DNA of 31,569 nucleotides, taken from NCBI GenBank assembly GCA_000750105.3, contig JPHH03000117.1:1-31569 (forward strand), read 5' to 3'. Numbering within the stretch: position 1 is the first letter of the stretch; each line of letters begins with the position of its first letter. The notes below the pieces were generated by a model. It saw only the letters and a list, made by a program, of their open reading frames with translations, ran no database searches and had not been told where the DNA came from. This stretch comes from Tolypocladium sp. Sup5 PDA-1. Lineage: Eukaryota > Ascomycota > Sordariomycetes > Hypocreales > Ophiocordycipitaceae. Below, piece by piece: positions 19,261 through 28,925 of the stretch. Position numbers and translations under genes: made by a program.

Positions 19261-19451
19261 TAGGGCGTCGTCTCGTTGTCATCAGCACACGAGTACCTAT
19301 GCCCCTCGCGTCTGTTTGTTACAAACCAACGAGGCAGCCTATGAACAGGACAGCCTTGACTGTCACAAGCAAGGCCGCAGGACGGGCCGGGCGGTACGCC
19401 CCGCGCCACGGAACAATAGTTAGTGCGGGCCTGAAGAAGGCTGCTGAGTAA

Positions 19452-19523
19452 GCGGTTTAACCGCCAGGGGAACCAATACAGGCACGGACCCCCGTGCCTT
19501 TAAGGGGCACGGCCCCCCGTGCC
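19452..19523. repeat. Three GC-rich hairpins upstream of the MULE transposase
   Basis: GCGGTTTAACCGC (19452-19464), GGCACGGACCCCCGTGCC (19481-19498) and GGCACGGCCCCCCGTGCC (19506-19523). The last two are near-identical inverted repeats in tandem. They lie about 100-180 bases before the transposase ATG and may be subterminal or regulatory elements of the transposon. Confidence 0.75.
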
Positions 19524-19764
19524 TCCAAGCCGGAAGAACCTTCGGCCCGCCCAATGAGACGCCAACACCATGCCATTGATACTATATTGACCGTGACCAA
19601 CACGCGTTATCCAACGCATCTGACGCAATATGGAGCCAAAAATAAGAACCAGGGAATTCCCTGCTGACTGTCTTCCTCCCGAGGGCGAATATGAATCTCG
19701 AGATGCCCTATTTGCCGCCATCAATGCCTGGGCAGCGCCACGGGGCTATGCCTTTACGACGGGC

Positions 19765-19777
19765 AGATCAACAAGGA

Positions 19778-19838
<61 letters not shown>

Positions 19839-20919
19839 TAGTCCTACTCGGTTGTAGCCGCGGTTCACGCAGCCATGCCCGGAAAAGCGGGGTCTGCAGA
19901 GAGCCGACACGTCGCGGGTTGGACGCGACGTCCCACTTCGCCTTGCTTTGCAACAAGGCCAGCTGTCCCAGACTTCCCGCTGTTCTATCTGTTCTATGAA
20001 GCGTCTTCTGTTGAAGAAGATATGTCTGCTACTTGCTCCTCCGTTCTGAATGAAATCCGTATATCGTCTGCCTGCAAGTCCTATACTTCGGTTCCGTCGG
20101 TGCAGATGCACCATGTGTGCGGTCTGCGTACCTACAGTCTCCCCCCAGCGCTTGGTTTTGTCTATTGTTATTCGTCCGTGCCCCCCGGACTTGCGTGTAC
20201 TGTCGATTGTGTTTCTATATGTTCTTGTTACCTCCTGCTGGGTTCCTATGTGGCATTGTGTTTTCTTGTCTGTCGACCACCATCGCTTCTCGAGGCTTTA
20301 GCCCATGTTATGCCTCACGCAGCACAATGCTCCACCCGGTTCGATTATCCGATTACTGAGCGTCATCGCTCCTGCACGGAAGGCCCGCAGACATTGTCAT
20401 GCGTCGAAGGGGCACCAATCCTTCTCCGCCGAATGGGCGACAGGGGACGAGTCTGTCTGTGGTCTGTGATGTTGTTTGGCACCGATCGTAGCGTGCCGGG
20501 CGTCTGGTGCGTCCTCCGCGCAGGAGAAGTTCCTACCGTTCTGTCGGATAGTTCGTCGTTGTGGGACCTTGCAAACTTTGTCGAGATAGCAGGCGAATCC
20601 AATAACCTGTCTGTAGCTGTAGTGTTTGATGTTGGGCGTTTGGGCTCAGTCGTCGTGCTGTATGGAGCTGACATGCGGCTCGCCCGCCTCGAGACGTGTA
20701 TTGCGGTGGTCATGGAAGTGGCGTGCTCTCAATGTTTCGTGCTCCAAGCCTGCTCTATGGCCACACCCGGACCTCCACGGGGGTCAAAACAATACTGGGG
20801 GCAGCATTGCGATCCGTGCAGGCCATTGTGGCCATGAGCAGGCGTATTTCGCTCGTTTTGCGGCTGTTGTTTCAAAAATTTCGTACTCGCTGGTGATGAT
20901 GTTTTTAGATCAACAAGGA
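19765..20919 (-). mobile_element. Retroelement-like insertion with 13-bp target-site duplication
   Basis: AGATCAACAAGGA occurs at 19765-19777 and again at 20907-20919, flanking 1129 bases that interrupt the FAR1 domain. The end next to the left duplication is a simple repeat (TTGA)n; on the minus strand this is a 3' tail of AATC units. A variable-length direct duplication plus a 3' simple-repeat tail is the signature of target-primed insertion by a LINE or SINE-like element on the minus strand. The interior has no intact frame I recognise: the 320-codon plus-strand frame is Cys-rich and not family-like, and no reverse transcriptase motif is visible. It is probably a 5'-truncated or non-autonomous copy. 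Confidence 0.78.
19778..19838 (+). repeat. (TTGA)n tetranucleotide repeat, about 14 copies
   Basis: Perfect TTGA units run from about 19781 to 19838 with a short imperfect lead. This is the tail of the insertion on the minus strand. Perfect copies imply recent insertion. Confidence 0.95.
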
Positions 20920-23242
20920 AGAAGGCTAACGGGCGACCTACCGTCACGTACACCTGTGATCGCGCAGGCCGGCCGGGAGCACATAGGGGAAAGGGTGACA
21001 AGCCAATGGAACACAAACGGCAGACCAGTACACGTATTACTGGGTGTCAGTTCTCAATCAACGCGAAGCAGGACCCCGAGGGCACACAGTGGCGCGTCAA
21101 ACATCGTCCCGGTAGCCAGTTTGCCGTCCACAATCATGAGCCCAGTTCGCATATATCAGCGCATCCAAGTCTCCGTTCCCTCTCCGCAAGCGACGAGGCG
21201 ACGATTAGCGACCTTACACAAGCTAGTATTGCGCCGAGAGACATCCGCACCTACCTGCGCCAAAACTCTTCGTCTGCCGGGGCGGCGACGCAACAAGATA
21301 TATACAACTGCATCGCGAAGAGCAAGCGAGCGCTTTGCGAAGGACAGAGCACGATACAAGCCCTCGCCAACGAGCTAGACAGTCAAGGGTTCTGGAGCCG
21401 GATCCAGCTCGACCAAGCCCGCCGAGTAACTGCAGTTTTATTCGCCCACCCAGAATCATTGGCTTATCTCCAGGCATATCCAGAGCTGCTTATCTTAGAC
21501 TGCACATACAAAACGAATAAGTATAAGATGCCACTCCTCGACATGATTGGGGTAGACGCTTGCCAACGCTCGTTTTGTATCGCCTTTGCCTTCCTTAGCG
21601 GCGAGACAGGGGACTTCATTTGGGCATTGGATCGGCTGCGGTCCATGTATGATATGTGTGGCGCCTCATATCCATCTGTGGTTCTTACAGATCGCTGTCT
21701 TGCTTGCATGAACGCTGTTGCTCAATGCTTTCCTGGGTCGATCTCCCTTTTATGTCTCTGGCATGCAAATAAGGCAGTATTGGCCTACTGCAGACCTGCG
21801 TTCGTGCGCCGTGAGGATGACGAGGAGAGCATTGAGAAATGGACCGAATTTTTCGGTTATTGGTTCGCAACCGTCAATTCTATAGACGAAGAAGCATACA
21901 ACCGGCAGCTTGATGAGCTGGAAAGACGCTATGTGCCAGAGTACGTTGACGAGGTTAGCTACATCAAGCGGACGTGGCTTGACCTATACAAGGAGAAGCT
22001 CGTTAAGGCATGGGTTGATCAGCATGCCCATTTTGGCAACAACGTCACTTCCCGGGTTGAAGGCATCCACGCACTCTTGAAGGGGCATCTCAAGAGCTCT
22101 CAACAAGACCTTTTTACAGCATGGAATCGGATCAAGCAGGCACTACTGAACCAGCTCGCCGTGCTTCGAGCCAACCAAGCCTGCCAGCAAGTACGGACAC
22201 CACTCGACTTATCTGGGCCACTCTTTAGCACCATACGTGGATGGGTGTCACATGAGGCGCTGCGTAAGGTCGACCAGCAAAGGAGGCGGCTCGAGGGCGA
22301 TATCCCTGCTTGCACGGGTGCTTTTTCTCGGTCTCAAGGACTCCCTTGCGCTCATATACTCCGTCCCCTGGTAGAAGACTGTCTTCCACTTCAACTGCAT
22401 CACTTCCACTCCCATTGGTTGCTTTATCGCGGTAGCGAGAAACCAGAACTCATCATAGAGCCTCGTCGGCAATTTGACACGCTGACCGCCAGATCAGCGT
22501 CGGCGCACTCATCTACTCGGCGCGAGCCTAGTTTGTTTGAGGCAGCCGAGGCGGCATGGCCTAAAGTAAAGACTGCGCCTACCTGCAGCAGATGTCACAC
22601 GAAAGGACATACAATGACGTCTCGAGTTTGCCCACTACGACACTCAGAGCTCATACAGCGAGTAGCAGCGAGAGCTACATGCGTCCAGACCGCGGAGACT
22701 GCACAGTCTACCGAGACCACGGGAAATGCGATAATTGAAGAGGTTGACGTAACTGAAAAGGATGCGGAAGCTGAACATGCTGTACAAAATATACCGAATG
22801 CGGCAATTGAAGAAGGTGCGCAATCTGCGGAGGCTACACGGAGCGCAAAAATATTAGAGGCTACGCCGATTGAAGAAGATGCGGAGTATGTCCCGCCGAC
22901 GCCGAGGACAACGATCGTCGATGCTCCAGCGACCACAGAGCCTCTACCACCTGCAACAGCAGAAGAAGTTGCCCCGGCCATTGAGAAACTACGGTACGAC
23001 GACCGACGTGCGATATATGAGAGGTACGTGAAGGCACGGGAGACCACGGAGAATGCTTGTATAGACCCAATGATGGCCGTTGTGAAGGATGAGCTCGAGG
23101 GTGCTAATAGGGGACACACGGGCACCGATGGGTCTCTGTAAGGGCGGTCAGCTCGCTTGACCGATGCAAACCAAGAGCTATCACTCTCATTCCACTCAAC
23201 CTTCGTTGGGTGCTGTCAGCCTTATTCTCCCCAGTCGGGAAG

Positions 23243-23284
23243 CTCGACATTGTGCCGCCTTCAGGGCAGGCGGCGAGTGTCGAG
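23243..23284. repeat. Strong nested hairpin after the MULE transposase
   Basis: CTCGACA (23243-23249) pairs with TGTCGAG (23278-23284), and inside it GCCGCCT (23254-23260) pairs with AGGCGGC (23268-23274) around a 7-base loop. It lies about 100 bases past the stop, mirroring the hairpins before the gene. It could mark the element's 3' subterminal region. Confidence 0.75.
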
Positions 23285-23717
23285 GTAAAAAGTGATTGAA
23301 TAAATATATAAGGGGGATAGTTCAGTAACGCAGGGAATACTAGAACTTTGCATGGTAGAGGGTGTAAGGATAGTGATTGTGAAACCTATTTGCACTCGGA
23401 ATCTTCCTTTCCCAACCGTAGTAATGCCCTGGGAGGGTTCTTGCCCCGAGCTTCCAGACGATTTTAGTAGCTGGATCTAATCTCCAGGCTAGAGTGACAC
23501 GCCTACAATCATCTTGTATTAAGCACGTGGAGCCTCTAAGCTGCTTCAGACGGCAATCCAAACTGTGGCTGCCCTCTCCCGCCAATTATTACAGGTCTGA
23601 CTCTATCCAAGCGGGAGTCCAGACGTTCAGTTACCATCGGCAGCTCACCGTGGTCAAACAACGTTGCTATCGACAATTATATTCACTCAGGTTCACGAAC
23701 TGACCATATATGACGTT
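23285..23717. other. Spacer between the MULE and the asparaginase gene
   Basis: AT-rich near 23285-23330 (AATAAATATATAAG). No gene recognised; the last 300 bases should hold the asparaginase promoter and possibly an unrecognised 5' exon. Confidence 0.4.
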
Positions 23718-24779
23718 ATGGAGCTTCCAACAGTCACTGTCTATGATATGGGTGGCACTATCGGTGGGGAAGCGGCTTCGCCTGATCAGACAGCGGTATA
23801 CCAGCCCGGAGTACGCTCAATCAAGGCGCTCATCGAAGCTATTCCGGAGCTCCGCAAAATTGCTCAGCTACGGGTCGTTGAGATTGCCAATTTGGGCAGT
23901 CCCGATATCACGCCTAATCACATTCTGGGCCTTACTCAGAAGGTCCAGAAAGAACTTGACGGCAATGTACAGGGCGCTCTCATTACTCATGGATCGGACA
24001 ACATTGTGCATACGGCTTGGTCCCTTGAGCTGACGATCAATTCGGATAAGCCAGTTGTGTTAGTTTGTGCAATACGTCCTGCTACGGCTTATAGCCCGGA
24101 CGGGCCTATGAACTTCTTGTGTGCAGCTACTCTGGCAGCCAGCCAGCTCGGGAAGAAAAGGGGAGTTATGATCGTTATCGACGGCAAGATCTACCGACCT
24201 CGGTTCACCACCAAGACGGGGACCAACTCCCCTGCATTCGAGGCAATAGGGCCGGGTCACCTTGGTGACTTTTTCAACTCTCAGCCAATATTCTACTGCG
24301 AGCCTTGCCGCCCAATTGGCCATCTTCATTTCGATATAACCACCTATGATCCGAACGCTAAACTTCCGGCCGTTGAAATCTTACATTTCTATCCCGGTGT
24401 GCGCCCAGACCGGTGTCGTGCGGCGTTCGAGGGAGGAACGATGGGCGTTGTACTTGCCGGGGCGGGCTCGGGCTGCTGGAGCACCGAAGCTGGGAATGCC
24501 ATCGCCGCGGAAGCTCGAGCAAAAAGCATTCCGGTTGTGGCAAGCCGACAGCCCCTACGTGGTTTTATTGAAGGCAGCGGCATCTATGGCTTGGGAGGCT
24601 TGGGAGACTTTTGCATCGGTGGCGGATTCTTGAGTCCAGAGCACTGTCTGGTTCTTCTTCGGCTTGTTCTCATGCTTGGGCTCGATTTCGATGCCATCAA
24701 GAGTATCTTCGAGAGCAACCGGCCTGGGGCCACTCTCTTTGAGCCTAGGATTGGGGTGAGCATGATGAAGACAGAATAA
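23718..24779 (+). CDS. L-asparaginase-family protein with altered catalytic triad
   Basis: An intact 353-residue frame with ATG at 23718, the usual length for this family. The first-motif GGTIGG (Thr14) matches the nucleophile region, Tyr28 and Ser61 (NLGSPD) match substrate-site positions, and RPATAYSPDGPMN matches the conserved loop before the triad lysine. The second motif is THGSDN: Asp94 is kept but Ser93 replaces the catalytic Thr. Aligning by eye to E. coli AnsB (conserved DGPxN to RGV spacing), Gln143 occupies the position of the essential triad Lys162. Known enzymes hydrolyse asparagine to aspartate and ammonia using Thr-Asp-Lys, so this one may be weak, altered or non-catalytic. There is no signal peptide with this start, so it is probably cytosolic. 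There are no introns, unlike most neighbours. Confidence 0.85.
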   Translation: MELPTVTVYDMGGTIGGEAASPDQTAVYQPGVRSIKALIEAIPELRKIAQLRVVEIANLGSPDITPNHILGLTQKVQKELDGNVQGALITHGSDNIVHTAWSLELTINSDKPVVLVCAIRPATAYSPDGPMNFLCAATLAASQLGKKRGVMIVIDGKIYRPRFTTKTGTNSPAFEAIGPGHLGDFFNSQPIFYCEPCRPIGHLHFDITTYDPNAKLPAVEILHFYPGVRPDRCRAAFEGGTMGVVLAGAGSGCWSTEAGNAIAAEARAKSIPVVASRQPLRGFIEGSGIYGLGGLGDFCIGGGFLSPEHCLVLLRLVLMLGLDFDAIKSIFESNRPGATLFEPRIGVSMMKTE

Positions 24780-25499
24780 CCCTGTTCTGTCGCAGCACAC
24801 CAACCAGATCAGTCGTTCCGCATTTCTTATCCTGTGTCCAGACCTGATGGAGAATCGACAAAGCGCAAGAGTTATTGCGGAAGTCCAGCCAACCCATCAT
24901 CGATATATACCGCTCGTCAATAAGCCGACGGTGCATCTCGGTTCTGATGTAGCTGCCTGTAGCAACCAGTGGAGACTGCACAATAGCCTGAGAGTCGGCA
25001 GTATTCCGAGATATGCTTTCCTTCCAGTCAGATGGCGGAGGCGCAGGGTAACGGCGGAGTTGTTGGCATAGTCTGATTGCTGTATCTAACAGTAACCTGT
25101 CTTGGTCCATATTGATATCCCCAGTTTCTGGCTAGGAATCATTCGGCGGCAGTGACTCGCCTCGGAAAGAGAAGGAGTATGCGTAGGGTAGGTTTGCCGC
25201 AGTGCAAGGGGCGGCATAATAGCTATTTTCGTCCGACTGTGGCCATTCGACGCTCGTGTGCTACTGGAAGTTTCGGCAGAATGGTTGTTGAGCCATAGGC
25301 TGGCTCAATGGGGAAGTCTCCGGTGAGCTATAGACTAGGAAAGATGGCGCTTGTCTGATATCCACGCCCAGATCGTACGGGGCTTCGACCGGTTGGCGTT
25401 CATCGTTGACCGTTTGCCTTTGCAGTATTTGAGCTCCCGTGTGTCCGTATCCAGGTTCGGCTCACCATTCTGCGAAACCACAAGTCCACTAGACGCCAT
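24750..25499 (-). pseudogene. Unidentified gene with in-frame TAG stops and a frameshift
   Basis: ATG at 25499 opens MASSGLVVSQNGEPNLD. After about 25 codons the coding sense moves to another frame (RQTVNDERQPVEAPYDLGVD, then VYSSPETSPLSQPMAQQ). That one frame then reads to the end through two TAG codons, near 25258 and 25133: after CRNFQ, and before PETGDINMDQDR. The final 120 codons (LLLDTAIRLCQQLRRYP, then GSYIRTEMHRRLIDERYI) are clean. TAG is what CpA-to-TpA change makes of CAG, so repeat-induced point mutation is possible but untested. The family is not recognised; a helical C-terminal regulatory domain is a guess. It lies tail to tail with the asparaginase gene and overlaps its end. Confidence 0.5.
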
Positions 25500-25789
25500 C
25501 GTCAAAGTCGAATTTTCTCTGGTGCAGCGAGATTGGTGTTAGGCCGTGGACTCTCGAGAAATGTGTCGGCTTATGACGCATCTGCACGGCTCGAGACTGT
25601 CTCCAAGGACGTTCCATATAGTTTGTTCCCTGTCGCTCGTCGCCCCGAGCATCGTCGCTTTATTTCGTGGCTCGTTTTCTTCAGAATCAGCGGTTAGTCC
25701 CTACAGAGTTATTAGCCAGTGAATAAGTGTGATGTGTGGCAATATGACGAGACGGTGAACTACAACGCGAGGTATGAAGACTTGCCACA
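25500..25789. other. Spacer, no gene recognised
   Basis: No supported coding frame between the pseudogene start and the next plus-strand gene; presumably promoter sequence for both. Confidence 0.35.
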
Positions 25790-26591
25790 ATGTTGCTGCT
25801 CAATTCCCCGCAAACAGACTCTTCCAAACCTGAACAAGTTGGCAAGTATCCTGAGACGAACCCTGTCTCGACCAAGGCTAAATGATTGACAGGCTAGGGA
25901 CGCACTATCTAGGCAGCAGTCCTGGCAAGTGGGAGGTAAGAAGCGCAGGCTCGCATGGGCCTCTCGGCAACTCTCGAAACGGGGAAACTGGCGACAGGTC
26001 CAAGGCTCTTTGGCGCAGAACGGCATCGAGGCAACAGCATGCGACGAGATGGACACAATTGCGGCACAGAAGAATGGCAACAAACCACGCTCTACTGCAA
26101 GCGGAACGCCTGAATTGAACCGTGAGGGCCAAGCGATGATGGGGACAGCTCGAAACGTTGGACACGCGTCCGGTGACGGCGGCAACAGGTCTTCTCTTGA
26201 TAACCTCCTCAACAACCTACGTCAGGCTCAGCAGAACAGTGTCACAGCCACGAATGACGCTCGGACGGTTAGCGCTGAAGTGTCCTGGAGTGAAGATGCG
26301 GACGGCGCGGCATCAAACGCAGCTAGGCAATCATGTTGAAGCAGTTCATGACAAAATCGGGCAGACTTGACGGCCCGTACGTCCATCCAGCATAATGCGG
26401 CGGCTGCTATAAGAAGAGGGACTCGGTCCGCCATCGATCAAGACTTTGGCAGACAACCGCCCAACAACCCGCCACTCTCTGATGAGACAGCTCAAGTGAG
26501 ATCAGCTGAGAAAACCCCAACGCATGGCATGTCCAAGCTAGGCGCGCTTATAGCAACGAGAGTTCTCGGAGGCAACACTTCTTGCCGTTGA
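25790..26591 (+). CDS. Uncharacterised hydrophilic protein, four exons (tentative)
   Basis: Proposed exons are 25790-25845, 25893-25935, 25998-26289 and 26365-26591. Introns: 47 nt (GTATCC, CTAAA, ACAG), 62 nt (GTAAGA, ACAG) and 75 nt (GTGAAG, GGCAG). All phases agree, giving about 205 residues. The third intron removes two TGA codons; if it is not spliced the protein ends at about 26338. The protein is rich in Asn, Ala, Gln and Ser with a Leu/Asn helix (SSLDNLLNNLRQAQQN) and a basic C-terminus. There is no signal peptide or domain. The short first exons are the least certain part. Function unknown. Confidence 0.42.
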
Positions 26592-26778
26592 ACTGTAAGG
26601 CAGGATGGCATGGCGGGGGCACTGCTATTAAGAGGGAGGAATTTTGATACCTGGAAACAAACGTTAGAGCCAATAACATGCATAGGCCACTTCCATCAGT
26701 TTCACCTGATGGCAAGGCCACGCAATCGATAAAAGATGTCGAAGCATACTCCGCAGTGGCAAGTTGTGGGAACCCTGT

Positions 26779-28122
26779 CTAGCAGGGTTCACTTCCGCCA
26801 TTGACCGACTGCTGTCCAGCAATCCAACTTGCTGGCATTATTGGCTTGTTGCGTTGGGCCGACGCTAGATCGGTGTTCTTGGTCAAGCAGACTTGTCCCA
26901 CTGCATCATCGTCTGTCATCAGATTTGGCGAGGCCAGAGAGATACGGGCAACACCGCTGCTAGGTGCATTGTCGGTGGATCGAAAGCCCTGGATCTTCAT
27001 GGCTCGCACAAGGGGCCGCATCGTAGCAAGACTAGAAGCAATGATTGCGACTCCTGGTTCAACCAGGGTCCATACCATGGCGTCGGTGGCCGTGACTAGA
27101 GGTTTCTTAGTTACTCCGGTGACTTTCAGCTTGAAGTAGCACTCACACATCAGGTCGTCCTCGTCTTCAAGTCCGATCAAGAACTTCAACCTAATTAGCG
27201 TTGCAATGCTGGCACTGTTTGTAGTCAGCTAACTAGAGCACATAGAAACACTAGAGACTGTACTTGCAATATGCCGAGGCTGAGGATGATGATGACAGTG
27301 GCCTTCGCTTGGACCGCCATCTTGACACTCCATAGCATGGGAATTGGGAGAAGCGCCTGTTGTCAGGACTAATGTTACTGACTGGTGACGTGTAATTATC
27401 TTATGCGATAGAAGACTTACATAGAGCCAGTCTGACAGGATAGACATGACGCTGATGGCGTACGCTGCAGAGATGATCTCGCCAGGTGTAGCACAGTGCC
27501 CGCCCTGCATCGTGAAGTCCCACTGCTTTGTCACTGGAGTGCACTGGAAGACGTCCCAGAAAAATACTGCCATGCTCCAAATGGTAATGACGACCAGGCT
27601 AGTCCAGAGGATGTACCTGTAAACCTTGGCAGCGGAGATACGGAGTAAAAAGACGGCGATGCTGAGCTTGATGAACATCATATTGATGATGTACGTCGCA
27701 GTTGCCACTGCTTGCCACTGTCTAAGTGTAAGTGACTTCGACTAAAGACAAGATAAGGCACGAAATCAGTCTCAAGACATACCATGAGAGCTGCGACTTT
27801 ATCGTCATCTCTGGGGACAGCTGCATTATGACGACCCAGTCCCCTTCGGACCCCTTCCAGAACGAACCCACATGATATGGTGAATATTACCTGCAAGGAT
27901 ATATCAGCGTGGCGACTATGACGGGATCTTTCCGAAACTAGGAGAGCAAACTTGAGCGATAAGCATAAGCCAGTCATCAGCTCGGTAACCTTTCAGCAAA
28001 ACCACTCTTGTATACGTCCTCAAGCCAACAGCCACCCAAGTGAACACGAGCAATGACACGCATGTGCCCACCAAAGAATTTCCGACGTCCTCCGTCAAAC
28101 CAAAGCTCTGCCGTTCGGCCAT
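26779..28122 (-). CDS. Rhodopsin-domain integral membrane protein, six exons
   Basis: Exons on the minus strand are 28122-27952, 27890-27783, 27717-27421, 27356-27259, 27214-27147 and 27095-26779, about 352 residues. Introns: 61, 65, 64, about 44 and 51 nt, with good acceptors. Membrane spans are visible: NSLVGTCVSLLVFTWVAVGL, then VIFTISCGFVLEG, NMMFIKLSIAVFLLRI, YILWTSLVVITIWSMAVFFW, AAYAISVMSILSDWLY, a span before SIATLIRLKFL, and VEPGVAIIASSLATMRPL. Spans, the GLRxYxR and DDW motifs, and the TxxMRPL end match the fungal integral-membrane 'rhodopsin domain' family (about seven spans, role mostly unknown). Splicing at exon 4/5 is awkward: the better-looking donor at 27263 breaks frame, and only a weaker GTCTCT at 27258 keeps it. 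Confidence 0.75.
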
Positions 28123-28925
28123 GCTTGCTTGATGCCCGAGGCCTCTTCGGATGATTATACCTTGACCGTCTGTCTGCTTTACTGCGACCCTTACCGACAA
28201 TGTTGCGGATTAATTGGGGAGAAAACATGGGGTTGAGAGCTGCAGATACGACAGGAACCCCCGGTACAACATGTACAGATCACTCAGATGCGCATACACG
28301 CTCATTTCCAGGTATTCATGTGCCGAGATTGGCCTTGTATTAGTTGTACTTGTGGAAATCAGCTAATTGTATATGTAGCATAGTCTGCTACCGAATAATC
28401 CTAGAGATTGGGCGAGTTCGAGACTAGATTACTGTGTAGTTCACTTGATGCCTTTATGAAGCCCCAAGTAGCCCAATTGTGGACGCTACAGTAAAGCTGC
28501 CGTGACGTGTCTATGTCAAATATCACCACTTATCAGAAGTCAACTTCCTGCCGACAGCCTATTTGCCCAAGCTTGTATTTAGAATGGGCGTTTCCGTCCC
28601 TTTCAACGGCGTATCCGGATTGACTGGCCACCGAGAAAACGCCATTGTTGCCTGGGCTGAAGCGGAGCCCATGAGAAGTCCAATACTTTCCCATACATTG
28701 AAGAAAGGGCCTAGGTCACTAAATTTTTAACAATACCTACATTGGTTGAGAGGAGGTACAGTATGGGCTGCAAAAAGTTGTCTTTAATCTTCCTGATTCC
28801 GCATTTTCGGTTCGGGACCTATTGACTAAAACGTCACACCCGAGGGTGCATCCACCGTTTAGGCCTCATAGAGAGGTCTGGTTGAGGAGACGTAGTTGAG
28901 GCTCGGGCTTACTGGAGGCGTCATC
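28123..28925. other. Divergent intergenic region
   Basis: This lies between the divergent rhodopsin-domain and Ser/Thr-rich genes, so it should hold both promoters. I saw no TATA box I trust and no additional gene. Confidence 0.45.

Larger units (their letters stand above)
19630..23141 (+). pseudogene. Mutator-like (MULE) transposase with FAR1 domain, split by an insertion
   Basis: The 5' part (19630-19777) begins MEPKIRTREF and carries the start of a FAR1-type DNA-binding domain (GEYESRDALFAAINAWA). The frame resumes at 20907 with the domain's second half. The frame then runs to TAA at 23141: a MULE transposase domain with acidic residues at 21498 (ILDCTYKTNKY), 21690 (VLTDRC) and 22059 (SRVEGIHALLKGH) that fit the DDE triad, plus the LWHANK motif. 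A SWIM-like zinc site (CTGAFSRSQGLPCAHIL) follows near 22310-22360, then a CCHC-like knuckle (CSRCHTKGHTMTSRVC) near 22580-22630 and an acidic Ala/Thr/Glu-rich tail. Without the 1142-bp insertion plus duplication the frame would be unbroken, about 789 codons. The gene is thus recently disabled. Terminal inverted repeats were not found by eye. Confidence 0.82.

Noticed and set aside
19875..20837. 320-codon plus-strand ORF inside the insertion
   Set aside because: Cys- and Leu-rich low-quality translation with no domain, contained in the non-coding insertion; open by chance.
26801..27139. 112-codon plus-strand ORF
   Set aside because: Antisense to the last exons of the rhodopsin-domain gene, which has clear splice sites and membrane spans.
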